Source: Antilocapra americana (taxonomy: Eukaryota > Chordata > Mammalia > Artiodactyla > Antilocapridae). From it: a stretch of 64,000 bases of DNA. Under the pieces are notes generated by a model. It worked only from the letters and a program-made list of their open reading frames with translations. It did not search any database and was not told the origin of the DNA. The position numbers and the translations under genes are program-made. Shown piece after piece: positions 24,160 through 36,104 of the stretch. The DNA lies in contig ML664161.1 in the NCBI GenBank assembly GCA_007570785.1, positions 15,528,861 through 15,592,860 of the forward strand, written 5' to 3'. Each line of letters opens with the position of its first letter. Position 1 is the first letter of the stretch.

Positions 24160-24270
24160 TCACAAAATTTTGGAGCTTAGAAGGATCTCAGAGGTTATCA
24201 GTTTCAAACTTGCCATGTTACAGATTAAAAACAACTAAGCCCCTGCAAAGATAAGTGCCTTTCTCAAGGC
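24160..24270 (-). repeat. MIR-like fragment
   Basis: 'gccatgttacagattaaaaacaactaagcccc' and 'caaggccacatagctaattag' (diverged) resemble the complement of the MIR core. Confidence 0.45.
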
Positions 24271-24361
24271 CACATAGCTAATTAGTAAAAAAAAAAAAAA
24301 TTAGGCCAATAACAATCACTGATTCTGAGTTCATACTCTGAGTCCTACGTGCTTCGTGTTT

Positions 24362-24505
24362 CCTCCAGCAATATCAGCACCATCAAGAGCCTGCTAGAAA
24401 TGCAAAATCTTGGGTTCCCTCCCTAGACTCACTAAATTGGAATCTGCATGGTCACAAGATCTCCAGGTAACTCCTATGTACATTGAGAATCACTGGGCTA
24501 GCCTA
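24362..24505 (+). repeat. MER20-like hAT element
   Basis: 'atatcagcaccatcaagagcctgctagaaatgc', 'tcttgggttccctccc' and 'gagaatcactggg' (short diverged matches) fit MER20-type non-autonomous hAT DNA transposons. Confidence 0.55.
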
Positions 24506-24746
24506 TAACGTATCTTTCTCCAGAAAGCACAAGGATTGGAGACAAGCAGACATGGCTCCACCTTTTCTAAATGTGAGCAAATAGCTCAGTCTCCTAAAAG
24601 CATCATTTGTAGCCTGGAAATAATAGCATTATCTATCTTAAATGTTTTTCATAATATAAGCATCACATAGATATAGGCATACACATTTCATGACATATAC
24701 ATAGATACTATATGCAAATTTCCTGGCATGTAGTAGCTAATATAGT

Positions 24747-24969
24747 GTGTGCATGCTCAGTCACTTCAGTCATGTCTGACTCTTTGCAGCCCTATGAACT
24801 GTAGCCTGCCAGGCTCCTCTATCCATGAGATTCCTCCAGGCAAAAATATTGGATGGGTTGCCATGCCCTCCTCCAAGGGATCTTCCCAACCCAGGGGTGG
24901 AACCCAAGCCTCTTGTGTCTCCTGCACTGCAGGTGGGTTCTTTACCCACTGAGCCACTGGGGAAGCCCA
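24747..24969 (-). repeat. Bov-tA SINE with target duplication
   Basis: Reverse-strand copy flanked by AATATAGT at 24739-24746 and 24970-24977. Confidence 0.9.
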
Positions 24970-25494
24970 AATATAGTATATAGTACTTAATATCATTTTT
25001 GATCTCATGCTTACCAATAATATTAGGCTCAACCTAAAGGAAATCCATGAGTGACCATGCATCCATCAAGGAATCACCTTTCTTCCTTATCTCTATTTGT
25101 TAAATATCATTTTAACTTGGATATATGTGTCTAAGATTGTTATGATATTTCATATTTCTAACTTCAAGATGAAAGAACTAATCCCCAAACATGTCATAAC
25201 CAAAAGAGCACAGTAGTCTTTTAATATCTTGGCTCCAGATCCTATAAACCTTGCCCTTAGGAGCAGTGAACATCTGCTGCCACTGATGCCATGATTTTCT
25301 CAGAGGCTCAACTACAAGGGATGAACATTTAGCTTTGGTAACAGCTGAACACATTTAAAAGATGATCTGTCATCACTAACGTGTCACATCTGTCAGCATC
25401 AAGGGAAAAGTTTGAAGAGGAACAGAGGAATAGAACCAACCCTGAACCAAAACTTTGGAAAAATATAGAATGCTAAACTGGACCAAATATAGAG

Positions 25495-25614
25495 AGTTTC
25501 CTGGCGGTCCAGTGGTTAGGACTTGGCACTTCCACTGTAGAGGACACAGGTTCAGTCCCTCGTCAGGGAACTAAGATCCCACATGCTGCACAGAGCAGCT
25601 AATAAATAAGTAAA
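25495..25614 (+). repeat. CHR-type tRNA-derived SINE (short form)
   Basis: 'gtttcctggcggtccagtgg', 'ggttcagtccct' and 'gggaactaagatcccacatgc' with an AATAAATAAG tail are the short CHR-family pattern. Confidence 0.75.
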
Positions 25615-25679
25615 ACTCTCCCAAACTATATTTTTGAGGAGATATCTTGGAGGGAATATGATAATAACATCAATTAGAA

Positions 25680-25845
25680 AGTGCCCCTTCATCCTAGCAA
25701 TGCATTAGAAACAACTAGGAAGCTTTAAAAAAAAAAAAACTGAATGCACATTTTTGAGGGAGAGATCCAGGCTTCAGTATTTTTTTAAGATTCCCATTTG
25801 ACTTAAATGTGCAGCCAGGGTTGAAAACTGCTGCCCTACAGCAAG
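25680..25845 (-). repeat. hAT-type MER element
   Basis: 'gatccaggcttcagtattttt' and 'aatgtgcagccagggttgaaaa' are in the opposite orientation to the related copy at 20245. Confidence 0.55.
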
Positions 25846-25910
25846 ATAAACCTGGTCTTATTTAAGATGGTCAGTCCACCGAGATTTATTGGTGGCTATT
25901 GATACAGAGC

Positions 25911-26127
25911 GGCTACCTAGGGGGCACTAGTGGTAAAGAATCTGCTTGTCAAGGCAGAAGACATAAGAGACATGGGCTCAATCCCTGAGTCGGGAAGATC
26001 CCTTGAAGGAAGGCATGGCAATCCACTCCAGTATTCTTGCCTGGAGAATGCCGTAGACAGAGGAACCTGGAAGGCTACAGTCCAGGGTGTCACGAAAAGT
26101 CAGATACGACTGAAGCAACTGAACAGG
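25911..26127 (+). repeat. Bov-tA SINE just upstream of KCNMB2 exon 1
   Basis: A diverged copy of the 'ggcactagtggtaaagaa' subtype. Its 3' end is about 63 bp before the acceptor at 26190, so the branch-point region lies just outside it. Confidence 0.88.
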
Positions 26128-26190
26128 CATTGACACAAAGTTCCCCAAACTTTAGGTAATGGCTCTAACTTCAGTTTGTATTTCTCCTAG

Positions 26191-26257
26191 GTCTTTTCGC
26201 CACTCCTCCAGGACTTCCACCATAAGGAAAGGAGCCCCTGGACCAACATCCTCTAAG
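26191..26257 (+). other. KCNMB2: KCNMB2 5' UTR portion of first coding exon
   Basis: A pyrimidine-rich tract ending in tcctag at 26190 looks like the acceptor, giving 67 nt of leader before the ATG. A second possible acceptor (ctccag, ending at 26211) would shorten this to 46 nt. The leader has no ATG, and the frame of the main ORF stays open from the acceptor to the ATG. The base at -3 is A and the base at +4 is T, an adequate but not ideal initiation context. Confidence 0.75.
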
Positions 26258-26313
26258 ATGTTTATATGGACCAGTGGCCGGACTTCTTCATCCTACAGAC
26301 ATGATGAGAAAAG
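26258..26313 (+). CDS. KCNMB2: KCNMB2 coding exon 1: inactivation ball peptide
   Basis: These 56 nt encode residues 1-18 and the first two bases of Arg19. The peptide begins M-F-I-W and continues with a Ser/Thr/Arg-rich stretch. In the BK beta-2 family the F-I-W tip at residues 2-4 is the hydrophobic plug that enters the inner pore and causes N-type inactivation; the basic residues behind it belong to the ball-and-chain. The ATG is chosen because it matches the family start and is the first ATG after the acceptor. The donor is AAAAG|gtaaat at 26313/26314, phase 2. The exon sits between two SINEs, one ending about 60 bp before the acceptor and one starting 238 bp after the donor. Confidence 0.95.
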
Positions 26314-26551
26314 GTAAATCACTGGGACTCAGGGGGACTTTTTGGAATCATTTAAGCAGAATACACAGAAAGCCCACCAAAGAGAAAGCATTAGACAACT
26401 GAGCTTTCTATTTTGTGAGTGTTAATGTAGGATGGGCTCTGTGTTGAAGGAACGGGGTTTCAGACACTCTGGCCTTCTCCTCCTTGTACTCTCCATGCTC
26501 ACTCCTACTACATAGCTTTGCAAAAGCTGTTGCCTGTCAGAAATGCCCTTT

Positions 26552-26775
26552 GGTGGTGGTGGTTTGTGATGGTTTAGCCACTAAGTCATGTCTGACTCTT
26601 GCGACCCCATGGACTGTAGCCCATCAGGTTCCTCTGTCCATGGGATTTTCCAGGCAAGAATACTGGAGTGGGTTGCCATTTCCTTCTCCAGGGGATCTTC
26701 CTGACCCAGGAATCAAACCCGGGTTTCCTACGTTGCAGGCAGAGTCTTTACCAACTGAGCTATGAGGGAAGCCCA
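26552..26775 (-). repeat. Bov-tA SINE with 11-bp target duplication, downstream of exon 1
   Basis: Reverse-strand copy with identical AAATGCCCTTT at 26541-26551 and 26776-26786. It starts 238 bp after the exon 1 donor and has a (GGT)n end. Confidence 0.95.
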
Positions 26776-26786
26776 AAATGCCCTTT

Positions 26787-28085
26787 ACCCCTGCACTTAT
26801 ACACACACTGGTCTCTTGGCTACTTCTGTCTCTGTCCTCAGATACCCATTCAATCAAACCTCCCAATATCCTCTTGACAAGAATTTGTGTTTTAGTCTCC
26901 CTTAAATTTTCACCTTCTACTGCCATACCTGGCACATGGTAGATGCTCAATAAATACTGAGCTGAAATGATGAAAATTCTTCAAGGCTCTGGACATATGG
27001 AAGGGAAGGAAAGCAAAAACTAAGAGAGAATGAAAAAAGGATGGATAAGTCCAAGGAGCCCTCAACTCCTTGGAAAAGTAGCCTGGCATTGGGGAGAAAT
27101 GGGGAGGGGGTAAGAAAAAAGATTAAAGGGCAAAGGCAGTGTTAATGAAAGACAAAATGACAATTATTCAGTCCAACCCAGTCTTCTACCTTGGAAATAA
27201 ATGCATTCATAAATTCTCTAGCCATTTTGAACATTTGATTTCTCTTTTTTCTTCTGTGTCTTTTTCTTATTAACCTGGTTCTGTTTCTTGGATTTAGTGA
27301 AGCTAAATTTTAAACACAACTGCCTATACGAATATATTGCAACTTAAGCAAGACTCATTTGCCTGCAGAATCTGATAAAAATTGATAAATGGCATGAGGC
27401 ACAAGAAAAAGAACCTGCAGGAGGTTTATTTGGGTATAAATTCTAATAACTGGTACTTATATTTTTCCTTTTAAAAATATATATTTCCCTACAGATAAAA
27501 TCCTTTTAAAATTTTAAAAGCAAAATTGCTCCTCACAATAATTTTGTATTATAGCAAAAGTTTGGAAGCAACTTTAGTATTCACTAGAGAAAATCTGTTA
27601 AATAAATCAGAATGTAATATGTCACTTAGCAGTTCAAATTGTTTGAGCATAATATTAACTGACAATTCAAGTTAAAAAAAATTGCATACAAACCATAATT
27701 GCAGCCACAAAAAAATATACATAGGAAAAAGCCTGGAAGTAAAAGTGTTTTCTACTCCTCCATTTTCCAAATGCTTTTTAATGTTATATAATCTTAATTA
27801 TGGAAAAAATAATGACATGATGTTTAAGTAAAATTACAGCTCAGAGGCAACTAGTATTTGATCAAAGTCTTGGTACGCATCATGAGAGAAGCAGATCAAC
27901 TGAAAATTTACTGTCTTTGTTCATCATTAGGTTTTCACATGCTTTTTCTCAATGCTTAATCAAGTTATTTTTCATTTGTTTTCAGGTAGCTTAACTGAAT
28001 CGTCTTTCAGCAAAACCTTTACTATAACACTGAAATTTTATGTATTATTTTAAAGTTTCATATTTTGTATACAATTTCCTCATTT
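26787..28085. other. Intron 1, no gene seen
   Basis: AT-rich intronic sequence. A short L2-like end lies at about 26925-26965 ('cacatggtagatgctcaataaat'). The rest looks unique. Confidence 0.4.
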
Positions 28086-28630
28086 CTTTTTTTTTTTCCT
28101 CCCTTTTATTGTTTTTGCCATACAATGCCATGATATCACCATGGGTTTACATATGCTCCCCCTCCAGAAACCCCTCCCTCCCCCCTTCCTCTTCCCTCCC
28201 CGCTGGGAAATCTCGATGCACCAGCCCCGAGAAGCAATCCTGGGCTGGCGATTGATTAGACATATGATAATTAACATGTTTCAATGCCATTCTCCCATAT
28301 CATCCCACCCTTTCCCTCATTCACAGAGTCCACGAGTGAATCTGCTGCGTTCCTTTTGCTGTCTCGCATGTTGGGTTCTCGTTACTGTCTTTCTAAATTC
28401 CATATATATGCGTTAGTATACTGTATTGTTGTTTTTGCTTCTGGCTTACTTCACTCTGGATAATGGGCTCCAGTTCGGTCCATCTGAGTAGAATTGATTG
28501 AAATGAATTTTTTTTTAATGCTGAGTAATATTCCATTGTGTATATGTACCACAGCTTTCTTATCCATTCATCAGTTGATGGGCATCTAGGTTGCTTCCAT
28601 GTCCTGGCTATTGTAAACAATGCAGCGATG
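28086..28630 (-). mobile_element. 5'-truncated bovine-type L1
   Basis: Reverse-strand L1: T-rich tail at 28086-28113, 3' UTR with C-rich tract (28157-28205; G-rich on the L1 strand), then the ORF2 C-terminus, a 75-residue open stretch 28620-28393 beginning '[19 protein letters not shown]'. The 5' break is near 28630. The tail is interrupted by a short non-T spacer. Confidence 0.9.
28393..28620 (-). pseudogene. L1 ORF2 C-terminal remnant
   Basis: Encodes the last ~50 residues of L1 ORF2p ('[14 protein letters not shown]') and runs on into the 3' UTR. Truncated, not functional. Confidence 0.85.
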
Positions 28631-30394
28631 AAAAAAAAATGTCACTACCAGTGACTCTGCTCTGGAAGGCAGAGTTCTCGGTGCCCTGTAGGAAAGCTGT
28701 GAGTGTCACAACCAGTCCTCAGATTTTGAAGGTTTTATCAGAGCAGGTGGAAGCATGATGCATTTGTTTCACCTTTCCTTTATTCTCATTGAGTAACTTA
28801 ATTAAATATATTTTGCTGTCTATATAAATTTTACAGCAAAAGGATTAATATTTCAGAAGCAATTACTCTGCACTACATGTTTTCATAAACTGTCTCTTCT
28901 AATTTATAAGATAAGGATTATTATGCCCATTTTACAATTGAGGAAGCTGAAGATAAGAGAGTTTAAGTAAACTTCCAAGAGTCCAACAACTAGCCAGTGA
29001 TTGAATCAAGATTTAAACCCAAGGTTATACCCTGTCCCCTTCACTCTATGACTTACTTAGGCCCTTGTCAAACATGAGACAGTCAGAGCAGAAGTGAACA
29101 GCCAAGCCCATAGGGGAAAACAGTGTCAAAATAGAGTTGAAAATTGTGTATCAAAGGAGATAATAAATATGCTAACATGACATATTGGCTATATTTGTGG
29201 AATTAGAAGGAGCAAAAAATTAGCTTCATATTCTGCACAAATAAGATTCTATAAAACTCTTAAATCACTACTTTCATGATTTTATTTCCAAAGCATGATT
29301 TCAATAACCATGGGATTTAAAATAATTAAAATATTGACTATAAGCAAATCATTTTCAGCAAGCTTTATTTATGGGATGAGGATGTCAAGATTTATGAAAT
29401 CAATCTGAATGACTTAGGCCTACAAAGTCAAAGACAAATGGAACAACGGCCAAAGAATACAGCAATAGAATCTGGTACTATGCCAGTATCCTTAGCTTGA
29501 TGTTGGTTCATTTGTCTGGACCTCTTTCTTGACCACATCTCCATCTTCACTGCCTGATTCACAGACTCTCGTAGGACAAGACTCAAACAGCATGACTTTA
29601 AACAGTAGCTATTGCTCTGCTTAATTCGCTTGGCGGCAGTAGTCATGGTGATAAGGAAGGTAATGATGGCTGATCATGTATCTAGATAATTAAGGTCCTC
29701 AAGTTAATTATTTGGAAATAAATTAACTAGGTTATCTGGAACTGCTGCCCATAACTGCTTGTAATAATTCCACCCTCAGTTTCCTATTCTGCAAACCTGG
29801 CCTCTATACATCCATCCAGCTTCTCCAGCTGTGTTCCCCTGACAATCCCAGGGGCCAGGCACTCCACACTGCCTGTTCTGAGACCAGAGCCAAACCTGTC
29901 AGGATATCAGCTTCCCTAGGATTCCTTAAGAGATAGAACATCAAGAAACAAGCTTGTAGACAGGCAGAGCAACTAAGTGAAAGGAAAAAGTCTACTGAAA
30001 ATTTTGAAGCCTAATTTTTATGGTTCAAAGAAATCTGAAGTCAACTTCACATTTTTTTCAAAAATGTAAATTTTTTGAATTATTTTAATTCAAAGCCAGT
30101 CCTGTTTTTGTGATCATCTGCTATATGCAAAATACTGGTTTCTATCCTTGTGTTCTATTTCACATGCCCAGCAATATGAAGGGATACTTTTCCTTCTTTG
30201 ATCAAATTTCTTTGTTAGGTGAGCCAATGTTATTCTCTAAATTTCAGGAAGCAAAATAAAGCTACAGCAGTAATAACTATTAGAGAGAGGTTATTGACTA
30301 AGGATATTGCCACTGAGTCCATAAAATATTCTTTGGATTGTTTCTATTAAATGCTGAATTAATAATTAATATAAAGTAACATTTATCACATGTT
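28631..30394. other. Intron 1, no gene seen; MIR at about 28885-29060
   Basis: A minus-strand MIR is recognisable at 28885-29060 ('cccattttacaattgaggaagctgaagat', diverged). The rest looks unique and AT-rich. Confidence 0.5.
28885..29060 (-). repeat. MIR SINE
   Basis: Complement of the MIR core, 'tgcccattttacaattgagg', with 'caacaactagccagtgattgaa'. Confidence 0.75.
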
Positions 30395-30406
30395 AACATA
30401 CAGAGA

Positions 30407-30627
30407 GGGCTTTCCAGGTATTGCTAGTGGTAAAGAACCTACCAGCTAATGCAGGAGACATAAGGGACGCGGGTTCAATCCCTGGGTCATGAGGAGCCCC
30501 TGGAGGAAGGAGGGTATGGCAATCCACTCCAATATGCTTGCCTGGAGAATCTCATGAACAGAGGAGCCTGGCAGGCTACAGTCCGTAGGGTTGCAAAGAG
30601 TCAGACACGATTAAAGCAACTTAGCAC
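30407..30627 (+). repeat. Bov-tA SINE with 12-bp target duplication
   Basis: Identical AACATACAGAGA at 30395-30406 and 30628-30639 flank a full-length copy of the 'attgctagtggtaaag' subtype. Confidence 0.95.
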
Positions 30628-30689
30628 AACATACAGAGAATGATGACAAGATAAACATCTGAGTACCCTTCACTAAGATTAAAAAATAA

Positions 30690-31256
30690 AACAACTGGAA
30701 TTTCTGAAGCCCCTGAGGATGCTTCCTAAATAGCATCTCCCTCCCTACTCCAGCCCCCACCCAGAGATAACCACCTTCCTGATTATTATTCCCTTGCTCT
30801 TCTTCATGAGTTAATCAAATCTGAATGCTTAAACAATACATTTACTTCTGAATGTTTGAAGACTTTATACAAATGGAAACGTACGATATGAATTGTTCTG
30901 CGGCAGGCTTTTTTAACCAACCATGACCCCATGATTTATCAACTTCTCAGTGCTGATGGGAGTAGCTGTAGCTCATTTGGTCTGCTGTGTAGTATGCCAT
31001 TATAGGAAGATAACACCATTTATTCATCCAGTCTACTGCCCATAGATATTAGTGTCATTTCCAGTTTTGTATTGACAATGCTGCTATAATACTTCTTGTA
31101 CATCTTTCTTTGTTCATATATACAAATATTTCTTAGGTTGTACACCTAACGGAAATAGTTGGTTCAAAAGTGTGCAAAGCTTCTACTTCACCACGCAATG
31201 CCATTGTTTTCCAAAGCATTTGTAGATGTGATTCCATTGCTCTAGAGTTTGGGGGT
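30690..31256 (-). repeat. Old L1 fragment, left part
   Basis: Diverged reverse-strand old L1 3' region ('ccagagataaccaccttcct', 'atttattcatccagtctac', 'ttgtattgacaatgctgc'). It is interrupted by the BovB at 31257. Confidence 0.55.
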
Positions 31257-32330
31257 TTTCAGTTCAGTTCAGTTGCTCAGTTGTGTCCAACTCTTTGTGA
31301 CCCTCTGGACAGCAGCATGTCAGGCTTCCCTGTCCATCACCAACTCCCGGAGTTTACTCAAACTCATGTCCATTGAATTGGTGATGCCATCCAACCATCT
31401 CATCCTGTGTCATCCCCTTCTCCTCCCGCCCTCAATCTTTCCCAGCATCAGGGTCTTTTCCAATGAGTCAGTTCTTCACATCAGGTGGCCAAAATATTGG
31501 AGTTTCAGCTTCAACATCAGTCCTTCCAATGAATATTCAGGATGGATTTCCTTTAGGATGGACTGGTTGGATCTCTTTGCAGTCCAAGGGACTCTCAAGA
31601 GTCTTCTCCAACACCACAGTTCAAAACCATCAATTCTTTGGTGCTCAGCTTTCTTTATAGTCCAAATCTCACATCCATACATGATTACTGGAAAAACCAT
31701 TGCTTTGACTAGATGGAAAAGTACTTTGTTGGCAAAGTAATGTCTCTACTTTTTAATATGCTGTCTAGGTTGGTCATAGCTTTTCTTCCAAGGAGCAAGC
31801 ATCTTTTAATTTCATGGCTGCAGTCATTCATACATCTGCAGTGATTTTGGAGCCCCCCATCAAAAGAAATAAAGTCTGTCACTGTTTCCATTGTTTCCCC
31901 ATCTATTTGTGATGAAGTGATGGGACCAGATGCCATGATCTTAGTTTTCTGAATGTTGAATTTCAAGCCAACTTTTTCACTCTTCTCTTTCACGTTGATC
32001 AAGAGGCTCTTTAGTTCTTCTTTGCTTTTTGCCATAAGGGTGGTATCATCTGCATATCTGAGGTTATTGATATTTCTCCCAGCAATCTTGATTCCAGCTT
32101 GTGCTTCCCCTAGCCCAGTGTTTCTCATGATGTACTCTGCATACAAATTAAATAAGCAGGGTGACAATATACAGCCTTGACATACTCCTTTCCTGATTTG
32201 GAACCAGTCTGCTTTTCCACGTCCAGTTCTAACTGTTGCTTCCTAACTTGCATACAGGTTTCTCAGGAGGCAGGTCAGGTGGTCTGGTATTCCTATCTCT
32301 TTAAGAATTTTCCACAGTGTGTTGAGGATT
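31257..32330 (-). mobile_element. 5'-truncated BovB LINE
   Basis: Reverse-strand BovB 3' end with a TTCAG(TTCAG)n tail at 31258-31275. It covers the 3' region and the C-terminal part of the RT, to a break near 32330. A 152-residue frame (32167-31709) includes 'GIKIAGRNINNLRYADDTTL', with the catalytic Y-A-D-D motif intact, but the rest of the domain is missing. It sits inside older L1 sequence. Confidence 0.92.
31709..32167 (-). pseudogene. BovB RT C-terminal remnant
   Basis: Begins 'MSPCLFNLYAEYIMRNTGLG' and includes Y-A-D-D and the thumb-like 'QKTKIMASGPITS'. There is no start of ORF and no endonuclease; it ends by frameshift. Confidence 0.88.
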
Positions 32331-34590
32331 TTAATTTTCATTTATCCAGAGGATATTGTGCTTTCAATTCCCATTTTTCAGATTAATAAGATCATGTGTA
32401 CTTCCCTAGTTCTTTTCTATGAAGTACCTGTTCAAAAATGTGGCCCATTTTTCTACTAGATTTTTGTCTTTTTCTTATTGATGTAGGAATTCTTTATAAA
32501 AGCCTCTATTTTCTTTAATTTAAAAACTTAATAGAAGACAGAACAGTAACCATAGAGAATGGCTGAAAATAAAGTGAGAGAACTGGAAGTAAAGTGAAAG
32601 AAATATCCCAAAATCCAGACAGAAAGTATAAAGAGATGGAAATCATGAGAAAAAAGATCAGAGTTACATGTGAATAATAAGAATTCCAGGAGAACCAAAG
32701 GAAATGGAGGAGAGAAATAACAATGAGACTTCCTTTCCTGACAGTATAGTAGACCAAATACTGAGACCAATGCTCCTGTAGCGATAATTTAAAATGTTTA
32801 TAAATTATAAAAAGGGGCTTCCTTGGTGGCTCAGTGGTAAAAGAATCTGCCTGCAATGCAGGAGCCACAGGAAATGCGGGTTCAATCCCTGGGTCAAGAG
32901 GATCCCCCAGAGGAGGGCCTGGCAACCCACTCCAGTATTCTTGCCTAGAAAATCCCATGGACCAGGAGCCTAGTGGGCTGCAGTCCACAGGGTCACAAAC
33001 AGTTGGAGACAACTGAAGTGACTGAGCATGCATGTACATCCATCAACTATTCAAAACTTTTGTTAAGTCTCTATTAACATTTTGTCTGTTTATTGTGTAC
33101 AAATAGCTTCTTCCAGTTTACTTGTATTTTTACTTTATGATATCTTTTCATAGACAAAAGTTCTTAATTTTAGTATGACCTCAGTTAGCATTCTGAACGT
33201 TCTGAAATCCCCTCCTATCCCAAGTTCAAAAGAGCAGGCTCCAGTGCAGGTAATTTACACAGCCATAGGTCTGCCTTTCACAACGAAGTCTTTAATCACC
33301 TGAAGTTGATTTTTGTTTGTGGTGTGAAATAGGCACTTCTTTTTTTCTGTATGGAAAATCAGCTGCTCAGCACCTTTCACTGAACAGTTTTTCCTTTCCA
33401 CAATGATCTAAAAGTACACGTGTATCATGTATTAGGTTTCCACACATGCATGGATTTGTTTCTGAATCTCTATTCTGTCCCACCACTCATTTTGTCTACC
33501 TCAGACAAACACCACACCTGAGCTTACCAACTTTAGCATTCTAATGCATCTTGAGTTCTGGAACAAAAGTCACCCACCTTGTTTTTTGTAATAGGATTGT
33601 ATTTGGTATCCTTAGATGTTTGCACTCCCATATAAGTTTTTGGAATTAGCTTGACCAATCATGCTTACCCTACTTCCCAAAAAAACTCTTATGATTTTTA
33701 TTGAAATTTTATGAAAGCTACTAATTAATTTGTGGTAAATTTCTCTCTTTATGTCACCAAATCTTTCTCTGAATATGATTCTCCAAACGATTTGTAAAAT
33801 ATAGGTAGAACTTACCTATAAATCATCAGAGCCTGGTATTTCCATTTTGAGGATATTTTTTATTGATTCAGTTTTTTAATGATTTAGAAATATTTAGATT
33901 TCCTAGTTATTTCAAAGCAGTATCAATAAGCCATAAGTTTGTAAGAATTTCCTATATATTTGAGTAAATTATATATCAAAGTTTATATCCTGCTATAAAG
34001 TTGTTTTTAGTATCCTCTATCATTCTAACTCATTCTGTATCTGTATTTTTGGATTTTAAATGCCTGATATTTGAGTCTTTTCTAGTTTTTTATTCTCAAC
34101 AGAAGTTTGTCCATTTCATTAGTCTTTTAAAAAATTAACCTTTGATTTCATTGATTCTTTAATATAATGCATCTTTTATTCCATTTATTTTTACTCATGT
34201 TTATTGTCTTCCTTAAAGTTTCTTTTAACATATTCTATTAATCTTTCAATAACTCCTTACATTGGATGCCTAGCACATTAATTTGCAAGCTCTCTTCTTA
34301 TCTAATATAAACATTTAAGATTATGTAGTTCTATCTATGTTTTGTTTTAGCTGTAGCCCACTAGTTGCTCTATAAGGGTTTTCTTCTCATTCAATTCTAA
34401 ATGTATCCTAATTTCTATCATGTTTTATTCTATGAACCATAAGTTCTTTGGAACTATATTTTTATAATATTTTAATATTTAATTTAATATTTAAAATTTT
34501 AATATTTTATTTCCATATATAGAGTCATTCTAGCTATTTTTAAAATTATTTCTACCACTGTCGCACTAGAGCCAGATAACGTGGTCAATA
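32331..34590 (-). repeat. Old L1 fragment, right part
   Basis: Continuation of old reverse-strand L1, itself interrupted by the SINE at 32814-33030. Recognisable strings include 'ttgatgtaggaattctttataaa', 'caaaagttcttaatttt', and 'tgatttcattgattcttta'. Confidence 0.55.
32814..33030 (+). repeat. Bov-tA SINE inserted in old L1
   Basis: Full-length copy with head 'ggggcttccttggtggctcag' and BovA body; it carries a short internal insertion near 32870. Confidence 0.9.
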
Positions 34591-36104
34591 CAAAGTTTCT
34601 TCTCAAAGGCTCTTTAGGTTATAAGGATATCCTGTCTTGTCTGAATGATCCACACAATTTTCTATTCCTTCTATATTTTTTCACTAAAGAATTTTATCAA
34701 ATGTAATATGTTAACGGATCAGGTAAAAAGAAATGAGGATTAGACATTAAAGTATCATTGGGAAATTGGTAATTTAAAGGCAGGAGTAAAAACAAAGAAC
34801 TTCTACTTTTGATTCTATAATTTTACTCTCATCATTATTCTCTTATCCATAAAGTAATAAGACTTTCTGTGGATTAATAAGTTGACAATAATAACATTAG
34901 GTTCATAGACAAAACCTCTTATGTTAATTTTTATGACTTTATTAAGCATGACTGTCATTTGTTCCCATGAGCACATTTCTCCCAAAGGAACGTATACTTT
35001 AAAAGATTGAAAACAGAATAATAATTAATCAAACTGGACCATATAAATATATACCTACTAGTTCAAAGGAAAAAAAACATGAGATCTGGAACTAGTAGAG
35101 ATGAGGATATACATATATCTCAAAAACACAGAAAACTTTGGTGGGCAGAAGGCAAGACGATAGCTGTTTTAACCCATGCCGCTCCCAGCTCGACTACATG
35201 AGATGCCAGACTGAGTGCTCCTGGTGCAGAGATACACAGCAACTCTGCCTGTTTCAGCTCAGCTGGCATGCAGCAATCCATCTCCCCCAGATTCACCTCA
35301 CAGTACCTAACAGAAGGCACTCTTCCTTGAAGTCTGGAAACTAAAGCTCTCAGTGCCATTGAAGCTTGACATTTTTCTAGAAGGAATACTAAATACATTA
35401 GCAGTAAAATGCAGTGGGCACTGATAGGAAGAGAAAAGCCAGGAGTGCCTTCTAGCCATGGTTCTCTGATTTATTTGGTTTCACTTGGCCATGGAGCCTC
35501 CCTGTGCTGGCTGCCTCACAACCTAAGCATAGTGAAGCCATTTCTAGCCCACATAAAAGGAAAATACCTTGTGAGTATAATAAATGCAAGAGACTGAGCC
35601 TACAAAGGTGAATGCATTCTGGCTCTCGCTCTTGAGCAGCTCAATATTCACTGGGCCAGAGAGGCATAAATATAAATAGTGTGTTAAGTATTACAGTTAT
35701 TATGGTTAGCTTTCTGAAGGGCCTCCCTCACATACTCATAATTCTTTATTCACACCTCCCTTCCTTCTCTTTCCTACACCTTCCAGTGCCCCTCACCTCT
35801 CTGACTGCTTTGTGACCCTTGGCAGACCTGTCTTCTTGCCCTTTCCTAGTTCCAGTACGCTAGCTAGGTTTTGTTTCTCTGACAACCTAGAGAGCCTCAT
35901 TAAAATCCACAGTTCATGGTTATACAAATGATTTTTGGATCTAAAGTTTTGTCTCCTCTACCACCTCTGGGTTTTTTTTTTTTTTCAACTCCTCTTTACC
36001 TAACATGAGAAATGCTGGGAGAGTTTCAGAACCAGCCTCTTAGCCTCCACGATTAAACCATCCCAAACAGTCAACCACACTGACATGAGTCATCTTTCTA
36101 AAGA
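34591..36104. other. Intron 1, no gene seen
   Basis: Mostly unique sequence. The open frames at 35120-35398 (minus) and 35409-35597 (plus) match no family I recognise. A T-tract lies at 35971-35985. Confidence 0.4.

Noticed and set aside
31249..31740. 163-residue plus-strand open frame; similar frames at 55530-56000 and 11902-11555 (minus)
   Set aside because: These are the antisense of the BovB 3' region, which is why nearly the same peptide recurs at each BovB copy.
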